Shown in pieces: positions 45,018 through 54,177 of a stretch of DNA of 64,000 nt; positions within the stretch are counted from its first letter, which is position 1; the number at the start of each line of letters is the position of its first letter. Source of the DNA: Pseudoselenomonas ruminis (GTDB lineage: Bacteria; Bacillota; Negativicutes; Selenomonadales; Selenomonadaceae); contig NZ_VTOY01000008.1 of NCBI RefSeq assembly GCF_008271295.1, positions 48,073 to 112,072 on the forward strand. Reading direction: 5' to 3'. Below the pieces are notes generated by a model. It searched no databases, was not told where the DNA came from, and was given only the letters and a program-made list of their open reading frames with translations. The position numbers were made by a program, and so were the translations under genes.

Positions 45018-46652
45018 TTATCCGATAATATTTCTGGCCAGCACGGCCAGCTGCTGAAATAGCGGCTCTTCTCCTGCCCCTTGTGAGAAGAGTTCGGCTT
45101 CTTTGCGCGTGGCACCGCTTTGCTGCCAGGACTCGCCGTGCTGCAAAAGGGTCATGGTAAAGACGCGCTCTCCGACTTGAGCAGGCGAGCGATTTTCTTG
45201 CACAGCTTCATCAAAGCCCGTCTTTTGCTGCTGATACCGGATAAGCCGTTCAGAAATCCCTTGAATCTCAGCAGAAATATCCGCCTCGGCCTCCCGATGC
45301 AGGAACCAGTCGACAAGATAAACATACTCACAAGTCGTCCAGGGAATGACGGCCCGGTTCCGATGGGGCACTTCCTGTTCTTCCTCATCCGCCAGTTGTT
45401 CTTCCGCCGCAAGTTCCAGCATCTCACCGGCTCCATCCTTCGTAAGCGAATCAAATTCTGCCGCCGTCACCGGCTCAGGTACCCATTCTTTTAGCGATAC
45501 GGTTTCTATTTCCGGCAGCAAAGGCTCCTCGGGTGCAACGGGCTCTCCTTCTCCCAGCATCTTTTCCTCAGGCATATTTTCTTCTAACAAACTTTCTGCG
45601 GACAAAGCTGCTTCGGGTAACACCTCTTCGGGTAAATTTTCTTCTTCCTCGCCACTTTCCCGCAGACGGCGCTGGTGGCGAAGCCATGATCGCGCCTCCC
45701 GCTCGTGGCGCCTTACCACTTCTTCTGCCGCGATAAATTCCGCCGCCAGCCCTTGCTGCTCGATTTTTTCCCGCAGTTCATCGGCGTATTCTTCCGCCGT
45801 AAGTTTGGGCAGCAGTAGTTCCGTCTCCCGCCTGAGCCGTTCAAACAAGTCAGGTTTTTCCTGTTTAATCGCAGCGAGTTCAAAAGCAAGGCCATTTGCT
45901 TCCCCCGTTTGCTCTGCTGAATGACCTGAAGCAAGCTCATGATATTGACGTTCCAAAACCTGCGGCGAAAAATCTTCGAGCCGATACGCATCGGTTATCT
46001 GATGGTACAGAAATTTCTGCACAACAGCTGCCAGCTGCTCAAAAAAGACCACCCGCGCTTCCTCCGGCAGTGCTTCTTCCGCGAAACGCTGCTGAAGCGC
46101 CAAAAGTTTCACCGCTATCATGACCTGGCAATCCCATTTGGCAGAATCCATCCCTTCGTTTTCCGTTAAGATAATGCCCTCCTGCGGCAGATATTCCGTC
46201 TTGGCCGTTTCATCGAGTTCTGCCTCCGCAGCTGCCATGCTTTCGTAAGCTTCGGTATAATTTCCCGCCCAGCGTACCGCATCGGCAAAAAGCGGCGTGC
46301 GGTACGCCGCCGCCTGCGGTTCCCGCATCATTTCGATATGCTGTTGCACAGCCGCCAGCCCGCGATAGCTTGCATCAACGGCAAAGCCACGTTTTTCCGC
46401 ATAACCGCGCAGGCACGAGGACGTCAGCTCTATTTCCAATTCATCGCTTTCGCCCTCGTGATTCTTCATATGGCGCATGGCCTGGTACACCTTGGCGCGC
46501 TCGGTTTCATCCCAGGGAATCCAGCGCTTTTCGCCCGTCTCCAGCCGTAAGTGAAACGATTCATCGATTATCGGTCTATCCTCGGTTGCCCTCTGCGGTT
46601 CTATCGCTGCTGTCATTTCGTCATATCCTTTCTCACGCGGGGTACGTTCCAT
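45018..46652 (-). CDS. Unrecognised acidic protein, 544 residues
   Basis: I do not recognise this protein. It is strongly acidic, with no signal peptide or clear membrane segment. Residues about 60-330 are rich in Ala, Glu and Gln and should be helical. Residues about 335-400 form a Glu-Pro-Leu low-complexity linker (EEENLPEEVLPEAALSAES). The C-terminal part contains IPWTTCEYVYLVDWFLHREAEADISAEI, the most ordered-looking stretch. The start is ambiguous: an ATG at 46652 has AGGAG but a TATAAT lies only 10 bases before it, so an ATG at 46616 behind AAGGA is possible. It is between lysS and hsdM, on the island edge, and could be an island passenger or a lineage-specific core gene. Confidence 0.7.
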   Translation of the reverse strand: MERTPREKGYDEMTAAIEPQRATEDRPIIDESFHLRLETGEKRWIPWDETERAKVYQAMRHMKNHEGESDELEIELTSSCLRGYAEKRGFAVDASYRGLAAVQQHIEMMREPQAAAYRTPLFADAVRWAGNYTEAYESMAAAEAELDETAKTEYLPQEGIILTENEGMDSAKWDCQVMIAVKLLALQQRFAEEALPEEARVVFFEQLAAVVQKFLYHQITDAYRLEDFSPQVLERQYHELASGHSAEQTGEANGLAFELAAIKQEKPDLFERLRRETELLLPKLTAEEYADELREKIEQQGLAAEFIAAEEVVRRHEREARSWLRHQRRLRESGEEEENLPEEVLPEAALSAESLLEENMPEEKMLGEGEPVAPEEPLLPEIETVSLKEWVPEPVTAAEFDSLTKDGAGEMLELAAEEQLADEEEQEVPHRNRAVIPWTTCEYVYLVDWFLHREAEADISAEIQGISERLIRYQQQKTGFDEAVQENRSPAQVGERVFTMTLLQHGESWQQSGATRKEAELFSQGAGEEPLFQQLAVLARNIIG

Positions 46653-46662
46653 AATTACTCCT

Positions 46663-46668
46663 ATTATA
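46663..46668 (-). promoter_or_regulatory. -10 element overlapping the leader of the 544-residue protein gene
   Basis: A perfect TATAAT on minus, with a TTGACT 15 bases upstream (short spacing). It lies 10 bases before the first ATG, so the transcript leader would be a few bases long. Confidence 0.4.
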
Positions 46669-46690
46669 GCATACCGTTTGACAAGTCAAA

Positions 46691-46736
46691 AAATGACCGG
46701 TCAAATCCAACAAAAGTCAGATTTGACCGGTCATTT
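46691..46736. terminator. Terminator of lysS with nested palindromes
   Basis: Arms AAATGACCGGTCAAATC (46691-46707) and GATTTGACCGGTCATTT (46720-46736) are perfectly complementary over 17 bases around a 12-base loop. On minus a T run follows, fitting an intrinsic terminator 30 bases after the lysS stop. Each arm also contains the 10-base palindrome TGACCGGTCA, so it could double as a paired protein-binding site before the downstream gene. Confidence 0.75.
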
Positions 46737-46765
46737 GTCAAAAGTCAAATGTCAATTTTGACCGA

Positions 46766-48703
46766 TTAGCACATTTTAGCGCCAGCTGGAATATGCGGGT
46801 CAAGCTGCAACAGATGCAGTTTCTCTTCGCCTTCCTCCGTGTGAACGGCAGAAATCAGCATACCGCAGGACTCAATGCCCATCATAGCGCGCGGCGGCAG
46901 GTTGACAATTGCCACGAGCGTCTTGCCAATGAGCTCTTCCGGCTCATAGAACGCATGAATTCCCGAAAGGATCGTGCGATCCGTGCCCGTACCATCATCC
47001 AGCGTGAACTGCAGGAGCTTCTTACTCTTCTTGACAGCTTCACAAGCCTTTACCTTAACCGCACGGAAATCACATTTGCAGAAGGTATCAAAATCAACCA
47101 TATCTTCATAGAGCGGCTCCACTTCAACCTTCGAGAAGTCAATCTTCTCCGGAGCAGCGGCAGCCGAATTCTCCGGACGGTCAATATGTGCCGGTGCATT
47201 AAGCGGTTTCATCGTCGGGAACAGCAGGACATCGCGAATCGAAGCGGCATCCGTCAGGAACATGACGAGACGGTCGATGCCGATACCGACACCACCCGTT
47301 GGCGGCAAGCCATACTCCAGTGCCATGACGAAGTCTTCATCCATACCATGTGCTTCATCGTCGCCAGCTTCACGCTGTTTGAGCTGATCCTCGAAACGGC
47401 CCTTCTGATCGATTGGGTCGTTGAGCTCGGTAAAGCCATTGGCTAGTTCACGGCCATAGATGAAGAACTCAAAGCGATCGGTGATGCGCGGGTCTTCGGC
47501 ATTGCGTTTCGCCAGCGGCGAGATTTCCGTCGGATGTCCCGTGATAAAGGTCGGCTGCATGAGCGTCTCTTCCACTTTTTCCTCGAATGCAGCGTTGAGA
47601 ATACCACCAATGCCATGACGCTCTTCGTAAGGTACCCCGATTTCATCGGCCATCTTACGGGCCTCTTCGACCGTCTCGCAGGACATGAAGTCTTTGCCCG
47701 TAGCTTCTTTGACCGCATCGTTCATGCTGATGCGTTTAACCTTGGAAAGGTCAATCTCAACACCCTGATAGTTGATGACCGGCGTGCCCAGAACCTTCAT
47801 GGCAGCATTGACAACAATGCCCTCGGTGAGGTCCATCATATCCGTGTAATCAGCGAATGCCTGATAGAACTCAATGGAAGTAAACTCCGGATTGTGACGG
47901 ACGTCCATGCCTTCGTTGCGGAAGATGCGGCCGATTTCATAAACACGGTCCAAACCGCCAACGATAAGGCGCTTGAGGTTCAGCTCCGTGGCAATGCGCA
48001 GATACAGGTCAATGTCCAGCGTATTGTGATGCGTGATGAACGGACGGGCAGCAGCACCGCCGGCAATCGTCGACAGTACCGGCGTCTCTACCTCAAGGTA
48101 GCCGCGCTCATCGAGATATTCACGAATCGAGTTGATGGTTTTCGTGCGGCGGCGGAACGTCTCACGAACATCCTGATTCATGATGAGGTCGAGATAACGC
48201 TGGCGGTAACGGATATCGACATCCTGCAGGCCGTGGAATTTCTCCGGCAGCGGACGCAGCGATTTGCTGAGCAGTTCGAAATCCTCAACGCGGACCGTAA
48301 CTTCACCGCGGTGCGTCTTGAAGACTACGCCGCGAATACCGACGATATCACCGATATCGAGTTTGCGGAACTGCTGCTTGTATTTCTCCTCGCCCAGGAC
48401 ATCAATCTTGAAATAAACCTGGATGTTGCCCGTGCGATCGTTGAGCGTGCAGAACGAAGCCTTGCCGTGCCCGCGGATAGCCATAAGACGGCCGGCAATA
48501 TTTACTTCCGGGCCCTCTTCGTCGCCCTCGAGGCCATCGTTATTCTTTTTGATGTCCTCGGCGTAATCCGTCACCTCGTAGCGATGACCAAACGGTGCAA
48601 CGCCAAGTTCCTTGAACGCTTCCATTTTCTCGCGGCGAACCTTAAGCATCTCATTGAGATCCTGCTCCTGGCTCTGCTGCGCATTTTCTTTGTTTTCTGC
48701 CAT
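46766..48703 (-). CDS. lysS: Lysyl-tRNA synthetase (class II) with C-terminal tRNA-binding domain
   Basis: A 645-residue synthetase. The first ~500 residues are the ordinary class II LysRS: OB-fold anticodon domain ([18 protein letters not shown]), motif 2 with [16 protein letters not shown] and motif 3 [13 protein letters not shown]. An extra domain from about residue 535 has the EMAPII/Trbp111 fold text ([19 protein letters not shown], then [14 protein letters not shown] and [19 protein letters not shown]). That domain is usually found on MetRS or as a free protein. It probably increases tRNA affinity. It lies 32 bases after greA. Confidence 0.94.
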   Translation of the reverse strand: MAENKENAQQSQEQDLNEMLKVRREKMEAFKELGVAPFGHRYEVTDYAEDIKKNNDGLEGDEEGPEVNIAGRLMAIRGHGKASFCTLNDRTGNIQVYFKIDVLGEEKYKQQFRKLDIGDIVGIRGVVFKTHRGEVTVRVEDFELLSKSLRPLPEKFHGLQDVDIRYRQRYLDLIMNQDVRETFRRRTKTINSIREYLDERGYLEVETPVLSTIAGGAAARPFITHHNTLDIDLYLRIATELNLKRLIVGGLDRVYEIGRIFRNEGMDVRHNPEFTSIEFYQAFADYTDMMDLTEGIVVNAAMKVLGTPVINYQGVEIDLSKVKRISMNDAVKEATGKDFMSCETVEEARKMADEIGVPYEERHGIGGILNAAFEEKVEETLMQPTFITGHPTEISPLAKRNAEDPRITDRFEFFIYGRELANGFTELNDPIDQKGRFEDQLKQREAGDDEAHGMDEDFVMALEYGLPPTGGVGIGIDRLVMFLTDAASIRDVLLFPTMKPLNAPAHIDRPENSAAAAPEKIDFSKVEVEPLYEDMVDFDTFCKCDFRAVKVKACEAVKKSKKLLQFTLDDGTGTDRTILSGIHAFYEPEELIGKTLVAIVNLPPRAMMGIESCGMLISAVHTEEGEEKLHLLQLDPHIPAGAKMC

Positions 48704-48735
48704 AAAAGCAATTACTCCTATCTATACGGCGATTC

Positions 48736-49212
48736 TTAGCCTTTGATTTCTTCAATCTTGTACTGGATGATGCCAGCCGGGGCGTGTACATCAACCGTAG
48801 CGCCGACCTTCTGGCCCAAGAGCGCCTGACCAAGCGGGCTCTCGTTGGAGATTTTGCCCTCGTCCGGGTCTGCCTCAGTCGAACCAACCAGCATGAACGT
48901 CTGCGGGCCATCTTCGGCGAACTCTACATCGAGAACGACGACTTTCGAACCCATCTGTACCGTATCGCTGCTGCCAGCTTTAATGATATCGGAATTGCGG
49001 ATTTTAGCCTCGAGTTCCTGAATCTCACCTTCGAGGAATGCCTGCTCGTTTTTCGCATCATCGTACTCGGAGTTCTCCGAAAGGTCACCGAGGGCAATTG
49101 CTGCCTTCAGTCGCTCAGCAATCTCAATACGGCGTACGCTCTTGAGATAGTTAACCTTTTCCACCAGTTTATTATAGCCGTCTTCGGTCAGCATGACCTT
49201 TTTATCTGCCAT
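48736..49212 (-). CDS. greA: Transcription elongation factor GreA
   Basis: A 158-residue protein with an N-terminal antiparallel coiled coil (LTEDGYNKLVEKVNYLK, then SENSEYDDAKNEQAFLEGEIQELEAKI) and a C-terminal FKBP-like domain ending in SPLGQALLGQKVGATVDVHAP. The acidic tip residues D and E in the EYDDAK turn stimulate RNA cleavage by RNA polymerase. The greA-lysS pairing is common in Firmicutes. Confidence 0.95.
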   Translation of the reverse strand: MADKKVMLTEDGYNKLVEKVNYLKSVRRIEIAERLKAAIALGDLSENSEYDDAKNEQAFLEGEIQELEAKIRNSDIIKAGSSDTVQMGSKVVVLDVEFAEDGPQTFMLVGSTEADPDEGKISNESPLGQALLGQKVGATVDVHAPAGIIQYKIEEIKG

Positions 49213-49257
49213 GTAGAAACGCCCCTTTGCAAAATCAGATTAATATTCCATAGTAAC

Positions 49258-49527
49258 TTATTTATTATAATTTTTTTTTAAATCCTTGTCAATGAGAGCC
49301 AGCTTCTGTGCCCGCGTGAGCTGCTTTATCTGCCACTCACGGCTCTGCGCCGCCTGCTTGTCCGCAAAGGTCTCGAAATAGACAAGACGCACAGGCAGGC
49401 GGGAACGCGTGTATTTCGCGCCCTGCCCGGCATTGTGCGTCTTCACCCGTTTCCTAAGATCGTTGGTCCAGCCGGTATAGAGGCTGCCGTCCCCACACTC
49501 AAGGATATAGGTGTAGGCCTCAGCCAT
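49258..49527 (-). CDS. GIY-YIG nuclease superfamily protein (YhbQ/UPF0213-like)
   Basis: An 89-residue single-domain protein. YTYILECGDGSLYTGWTND (6-24) is the GIY-YIG core, with R25 region KRVKTHNAGQGAKYTRSRLPVRLVYFE and the Glu of ESREWQ-like text (QSREWQIKQLTRAQK). Family members are small presumed DNA nucleases with uncertain roles. The start shares bases with the cyclophilin stop in TAATG. Confidence 0.88.
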   Translation of the reverse strand: MAEAYTYILECGDGSLYTGWTNDLRKRVKTHNAGQGAKYTRSRLPVRLVYFETFADKQAAQSREWQIKQLTRAQKLALIDKDLKKNYNK

Positions 49528-50099
49528 TATTCTGCTTCTTTGATGGTAACCTTTTCCATCACCACGTCATGAACCGGACGATCCTGGAAACCAGTCTGCG
49601 TGTGTCCGATATCACGAACGACATCCATGCCCTTTACGACTTTGCCGAAAATCGTATGATGGTTGTTGAGCCACGGCGTCTTATCCAGCGTGATGAAGAA
49701 CTGGCTGCCGCCCGTGTGCGGCATGCCCGTGTTGGCCATAGCCAGGATGCCCTCGCTATCGAACTTCAAGTCATCACGGAACTCATCTTCAATCGTATAT
49801 CCTGGGCCACCCGTGCCGAGGCCATCCGGGTCGCCGCCCTGAATCATGAAACCATCGATAACGCGATGGAAGATAACCCCATCATAAAAACCTTTTTCTG
49901 CCAGATCGATGAAATTCTTCGTCGTAATCGGCGTCTTGTCCTCGAAGAGCTCGATTTCAATCGTTCCTTTATTCGTCTGAATTACTGCAATGCGATTAGC
50001 CACTTTTTTGTTTCCTCCATTATCTGAGCCGTCCGCCGCCAGGCACCCGCCAGTGAGCACCATAATACTTGCGAGCAGCAAAATCATTATCTTCTTCAT
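49527..50099 (-). CDS. Cyclophilin-type peptidyl-prolyl isomerase, lipoprotein
   Basis: A 190-residue protein. A lipoprotein signal ends at LTGGC (Cys19). The cyclophilin domain has FHRVIDGFMIQGGDPDGLGTGG (catalytic Arg in FHRV), QFFITLDKTPWLNNHHTIFGKV and the rest of the fold. It probably assists folding outside the cytoplasmic membrane. The start overlaps the stop of the MBL-fold gene. Confidence 0.92.
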   Translation of the reverse strand: MKKIMILLLASIMVLTGGCLAADGSDNGGNKKVANRIAVIQTNKGTIEIELFEDKTPITTKNFIDLAEKGFYDGVIFHRVIDGFMIQGGDPDGLGTGGPGYTIEDEFRDDLKFDSEGILAMANTGMPHTGGSQFFITLDKTPWLNNHHTIFGKVVKGMDVVRDIGHTQTGFQDRPVHDVVMEKVTIKEAE

Positions 50100-50842
50100 T
50101 TTACCGTAATACCTCCCGTCATTTCAACCAGTTTTTTGTCCCCATGCGCAGCCGGTGACCACACGGGGAAGTGCTTTCCCTCGGGGAAAAAGTCCGCCCC
50201 GGGCTTCCAGCCGGATTCCTCCAGGTCGTGCATCGTAATCAGCGCACCGATATCCACCACGCGGATAAACGCGCGCACACCTTTATCCTGCATGGGACCG
50301 AGGCGCCCATCCACCGGGAAAAATGCCAGGTCCGCCTTCATGCCTTCCAGCCGTTTGAGCTGCTTGCGGAAGGCATTTTCCGCCAATTTGCGGTTCTCAG
50401 CCGACTCCCCGGTCCAATCCCACCAGTTGAAATCTCCGGCATGGAATATTACGGCCCCAGTCTTTTTCTCCGTGACGCGGAACGCGACGCCAATATCCGT
50501 AGAATCATACGATTCCACCTTGATATTCTCATCCTCCCACAGTTCATAGGGCTTCATATAGGTGACTTTATCCTGAGGGAATTTGCGCCCCCGTTTGGTG
50601 CGGCGGATGTCATAACCAAAAACATAGCGCCTGGCCACTTCCTGATACGATAGAATATGTTCGTCAAAATGGTCAAAATGCGCATGCGAAGCAAAAAGAT
50701 AAGCCGCATCGTACTCCGCCGTCTCTCGTAATGCCCTGCCGACGAAATCCTGTTCATCTTCAAAATCATCAAAAATCAGCAGCGTGCGGCCGACGCGCAC
50801 GAGAAATCCGCTGTTGAGCAGATAGGTAACCTCAGCCTTCAT
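50096..50842 (-). CDS. MBL-fold metallo-hydrolase
   Basis: A 248-residue protein. The ATG at 50842 is behind AAGGA and overlaps the YitT gene by 11 bases. SHAHFDHFDEHI (around residue 53) is the HxHxDH metal-binding motif and FHAGDFNWWDW supplies a further His and Asp. PVDGRLGPMQDKG later in the chain resembles UlaG/YtnP-like relatives. The substrate is unknown. Confidence 0.82.
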   Translation of the reverse strand: MKAEVTYLLNSGFLVRVGRTLLIFDDFEDEQDFVGRALRETAEYDAAYLFASHAHFDHFDEHILSYQEVARRYVFGYDIRRTKRGRKFPQDKVTYMKPYELWEDENIKVESYDSTDIGVAFRVTEKKTGAVIFHAGDFNWWDWTGESAENRKLAENAFRKQLKRLEGMKADLAFFPVDGRLGPMQDKGVRAFIRVVDIGALITMHDLEESGWKPGADFFPEGKHFPVWSPAAHGDKKLVEMTGGITVK

Positions 50843-51743
50843 CTTCCTCATCCTTTCTGCCATACCGCTTGATGACATTGCCCACGCGTATCCCCGGCGA
50901 GCTGAAGCCGCGCCCCATGACCTCGTTAGCCGACATGATAATCATAAAGGCATCGCGGTCGATGGCATTGGCAATCATCTTGATTTTGGCCACCTGGGTA
51001 AGCGTTACCACGACAAAGACCACATTGCGTTCGCGCCGCGTAAAAGCGCCCTGCCCGTGCAGGAACGTAACCCCGCGGCCGACCTCCATGATGGCCTCCG
51101 CGATATGTTCCGACTGATTCGAAACAATCAGCACCGCCTTGCGGCTGTTGAAGCCCGCGATGACCTTGTCAGTGACCATGGCATTCATATACATGCAGAT
51201 AAGCGTGAACATCGCCGGAGCGACGCCAAACAGAAAACCGGCCACCAGCATGATCAGGCAGTTGAACCCGAAGATTACGCCCCCCATGTTGAGCGAATAA
51301 TACTTCTTCACGATGGCGCCAATGATATCAAAGCCGCCCGTACTGCCATTCATGCGGAATACGATGCCATAGCCAATGCCGTTGAACACGCCGCCGAAAA
51401 TCGCCGCGAGCATGATATCATTGACTGGTGCATAGGCGTTCAAAAACCGGGTAAAGTCCAGGCAAAACGAAAAAATCGCCGTGCCGATAATGACATCAAA
51501 GGTATACCCGCGCCCCAAGGTTTTCCAGGCCGCCGCCAATAGCGGAATATTGTAGGCAAAGGTCTGCAAACCAATGGGCAGCTGGGCCAAATAGTAAACA
51601 ATAATTGCAATGCCCGTCGCACCACCCGTAAGCAAATGCGCCGGCACCAGGAACAGATTGATGGAACAGCTCGCAATCAAGCAGCCAAGGGTAATTCCCA
51701 AATAGCGCAGCAAGCGATGTTCCAGCATCCGCAGCTGAATCAT
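50832..51743 (-). CDS. YitT family membrane protein (DUF161 and DUF2179)
   Basis: A 303-residue protein with five to six hydrophobic segments in the first ~185 residues (NLFLVPAHLLTGGATGIAIIVYYL, and INGIGYGIVFRMNGSTGGFDI-like text) and a C-terminal cytoplasmic DUF2179 domain (GRGVTFLHGQGAFTRRERNVVFVVV). The DUF2179 domain resembles small-ligand sensing domains. The family function is not established. It overlaps the secreted-protein gene by 4 bases. Confidence 0.88.
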   Translation of the reverse strand: MIQLRMLEHRLLRYLGITLGCLIASCSINLFLVPAHLLTGGATGIAIIVYYLAQLPIGLQTFAYNIPLLAAAWKTLGRGYTFDVIIGTAIFSFCLDFTRFLNAYAPVNDIMLAAIFGGVFNGIGYGIVFRMNGSTGGFDIIGAIVKKYYSLNMGGVIFGFNCLIMLVAGFLFGVAPAMFTLICMYMNAMVTDKVIAGFNSRKAVLIVSNQSEHIAEAIMEVGRGVTFLHGQGAFTRRERNVVFVVVTLTQVAKIKMIANAIDRDAFMIIMSANEVMGRGFSSPGIRVGNVIKRYGRKDEEDEG

Positions 51744-52399
51744 TCTGTCAAACCTCCCAGTCTGATTGGCTTATCCTCCGGCATTGCCGACATATCGATT
51801 TCCTTTTCGCTTGGAATGAACCAAACACTCTTCTGCTCTTTCTCACGGAAGAGTTCCGGTTTGCGAATCATGAGCTCCTGCCGTTCGCTATCATCGATAG
51901 GCAGTGCCGTAATGCGCATGACCAGCAGCGAATTATCCTCCGCATTCATCTGCAGCATCAAGTGCTGAAAGCGGTCCTTGGGATTGTCGTAAACGTAAAA
52001 TCTATTCCCATCAATCCGGCGGGCTTTCTTCGTGCCATAGGTCTGCTGAATCCAGGAAGCCGTCGCCCCATAGCGGACCCCGTTGCGCGCCTCATACTTT
52101 TTGTTTTTGATGGTAATGTCCACGACTTTGCCGGTATTTACCGCAAAACCAATCGTAAAGTCACCTGCAAAGTCGCATTCCTTTACCAAAATTCCCGCAA
52201 TGCGCACCGTGCGGTCAAAAATTGGTGCACCAAACGCCACGATTACCTTATCGTCATCGTCACCAAGCGTAACCGTATGGCAGGCAAAATCCTCATCGAG
52301 CAATTTCGCCTGAGCCCCTGCCGGCGCTGCCGGCCAGGCAGCCAGCAGACAAAACACCAGCGCCAGAAAAACGCCGGCCGAAAACCATTTTTGTTTCAT
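51740..52399 (-). CDS. Secreted protein of unknown function
   Basis: A 219-residue protein with a clear signal peptide (hydrophobic core about 8-22, cleavage near AGAQA, residue 30). The mature part has two similar-looking blocks with charged and aromatic residues, including CHTVTLGDDDDKVIVAFGAP and VRYGATASWIQQTYGTKKARRIDGNRFYVYDNP. No known domain was recognised. It is encoded in a run with yitT and the MBL gene, overlapping the YitT start. Confidence 0.75.
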   Translation of the reverse strand: MKQKWFSAGVFLALVFCLLAAWPAAPAGAQAKLLDEDFACHTVTLGDDDDKVIVAFGAPIFDRTVRIAGILVKECDFAGDFTIGFAVNTGKVVDITIKNKKYEARNGVRYGATASWIQQTYGTKKARRIDGNRFYVYDNPKDRFQHLMLQMNAEDNSLLVMRITALPIDDSERQELMIRKPELFREKEQKSVWFIPSEKEIDMSAMPEDKPIRLGGLTE

Positions 52400-52492
52400 A
52401 ACAGCCTCTTTCCCTGCGCCATCGCGCAGCTTTTCCTATAAATCCGGCCCTTATTATATCATCATTATTTGTCTTTTGCCGTGAAAAATTCA

Positions 52493-53725
52493 TCAAAAGG
52501 CAAAATTGCCGTTGGCAAATACCTGAATCTTTTCCCCTGTTTTCGTCGTTCCGACAATCGCCAGATCCCGGGTGCCAATCATGAAATCCTCATGCAGCAG
52601 TGAATCGTTGACACCGTGCTGCAAAAGCGTTACGCTGTCCATCGTCTCACCGCCCTTGATACAGGTCGGATACGCCTTGCCCAGCGCCAGATGACAGGAG
52701 GCATTTTCATCAAAGAGCGTATTGTAAAACAGGATACCGCTCTTGGAAATTGGCGAATCGTACGGCACCAAGGCCACTTCGCCCAAATAGCATGCCCCTT
52801 CGTCCGTTTCAAGCAAGCCCTTTAGGATTTCCTCGCCCTTTTCGGCCGAGTAATCCACGACTTTGCCATCTTTGAAGGTCAGTTTGAATCCTTCAATCAG
52901 ATTGCCATTGAAATTGAGCGGTTTCGCCGCTGCGACGGTGCCATTGACACCATCCCGTTTCGGCAGCGTATAGACTTCCTCCGTCGGCATATTGGCGGCA
53001 AACTCAATGCCCAATTCCGAAAGCTCGGCGCCGCCTGCCCAGATGTGGCCTTCCGGCAGCTCGATGGTGAGGTCCGTCCCCAGACTGTTGGTGTAGTGAA
53101 GCGAAGCAAAGTCATGTTCGTTCATGAACTTTGCCGCCTTCTGCAGGAACGCAATGTGTTCCCGCCAGACAGCCACCGGGTCATTATCTGGCTCAATGCG
53201 GACAGTCTTAAAAATCGCATCCCAAAGTTTTGCGACTGCCGTTTCTTCCGAAACGCCTGGGAAAACCTTCGCCGCCCAGCTGGCCGTTGGCACCGAAACC
53301 ACGCACCAGGTGTTGCGGTTATTCATCAGGCGGGCACGATACTCCAGCAGTGCCGCCCCAGCCGCCTGTTGGGAAAGTTTTAATTTTTCCGGCTCAATGT
53401 CGTTGAATATCTCCGGATCACGCGCGGCAATCGAAACAAACGCCGCGCCCTGCTCAGCGTAATCCATATAAAACTTCTGACGCCATTCCGGAAACTCCGT
53501 AAACAGTTCTTTCTGCCCCTGCTGATAGCGGATATGTGCCAGCAGCTCATCGCCCCAGCTCACCACGACATCATGGGCCCCGGCGGCAAACGCCTCCTCG
53601 GCAATGCAACGCGCAAATTCGGCACATTCAATCGGCGAATTGATGACGAGAATCTGATCCTTTTGCAGATTAACCCCGACCTTTACGACTAACGTTGCAT
53701 ATTTCTGCAATAATGCTTTTTCCAT
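52493..53725 (-). CDS. M29-family aminopeptidase (AmpS/PepS-like)
   Basis: A 410-residue thermophilic-type aminopeptidase. LVVKVGVNLQKDQILVINSP near the N-terminus, EFAANMPTEEVYTLP with the metal Glu, and the C-terminal half with HLALGKAYPTCIKGG, QHGVNDSLLHEDFMIG (metal His and Asp) match the family. It releases N-terminal amino acids from peptides. The start overlaps the dtd stop by one base (TAATG). Confidence 0.92.
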   Translation of the reverse strand: MEKALLQKYATLVVKVGVNLQKDQILVINSPIECAEFARCIAEEAFAAGAHDVVVSWGDELLAHIRYQQGQKELFTEFPEWRQKFYMDYAEQGAAFVSIAARDPEIFNDIEPEKLKLSQQAAGAALLEYRARLMNNRNTWCVVSVPTASWAAKVFPGVSEETAVAKLWDAIFKTVRIEPDNDPVAVWREHIAFLQKAAKFMNEHDFASLHYTNSLGTDLTIELPEGHIWAGGAELSELGIEFAANMPTEEVYTLPKRDGVNGTVAAAKPLNFNGNLIEGFKLTFKDGKVVDYSAEKGEEILKGLLETDEGACYLGEVALVPYDSPISKSGILFYNTLFDENASCHLALGKAYPTCIKGGETMDSVTLLQHGVNDSLLHEDFMIGTRDLAIVGTTKTGEKIQVFANGNFAF

Positions 53726-54168
53726 TACAATTCCTCCGTATCAAAAAGCAGCGTCACCGGACCATCGTTGACCGATTCAACCTGCATATCGGCACCAAAC
53801 TCACCATGCTCGACCGCAAAGCCCTTATCGCGCAGCTCCTGCATAAACTGTTCATAAAGTACATTGGCCAGGTCCGGTTTCGCCGCGTGGCTAAAACCGG
53901 GGCGGCGTTTCTTCAAATCGGCATAAAGCGTGAACTGAGAAACAACCAGAAACGCCCCGCCGACCTGGCTGATGCTCAAATTCATCTTGCCGGCTTCATC
54001 CGAGAACACCCGCACATTAGCGACTTTCTCCGCCAGCCGTGCACAAGTCTCAGGCGTATCCTCCGGCCCAACACCGAGCAGGACCAAAAAGCCCTGTTCA
54101 ATCGCTCCGTTTACGTTTCCTTCGATTATTACCGACGCAGATTTTACCCGCGTGACAACAGCCTTCAT
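53725..54168 (-). CDS. dtd: D-aminoacyl-tRNA deacylase
   Basis: A 147-residue protein. SQFTLYADLKKRRPGFSHAAKP carries the active-site Thr, and VNDGPVTLLFDTEEL is the conserved C-terminal Gly-Pro segment. It removes D-amino acids wrongly loaded on tRNA. It lies 9 bases after the alpha/beta hydrolase gene. Confidence 0.96.
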   Translation of the reverse strand: MKAVVTRVKSASVIIEGNVNGAIEQGFLVLLGVGPEDTPETCARLAEKVANVRVFSDEAGKMNLSISQVGGAFLVVSQFTLYADLKKRRPGFSHAAKPDLANVLYEQFMQELRDKGFAVEHGEFGADMQVESVNDGPVTLLFDTEEL

Positions 54169-54177
54169 ACCTTATCT

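Noticed and set aside
47534..48739. Plus-strand open frame of 401 codons
   Set aside because: Antisense to lysS; no recognisable domain and no ribosome site.
52400..52492. Promoter with TATAAT before the secreted-protein gene
   Set aside because: A good -10 is present but no -35 within 15-19 bases, so it is not listed as a feature.
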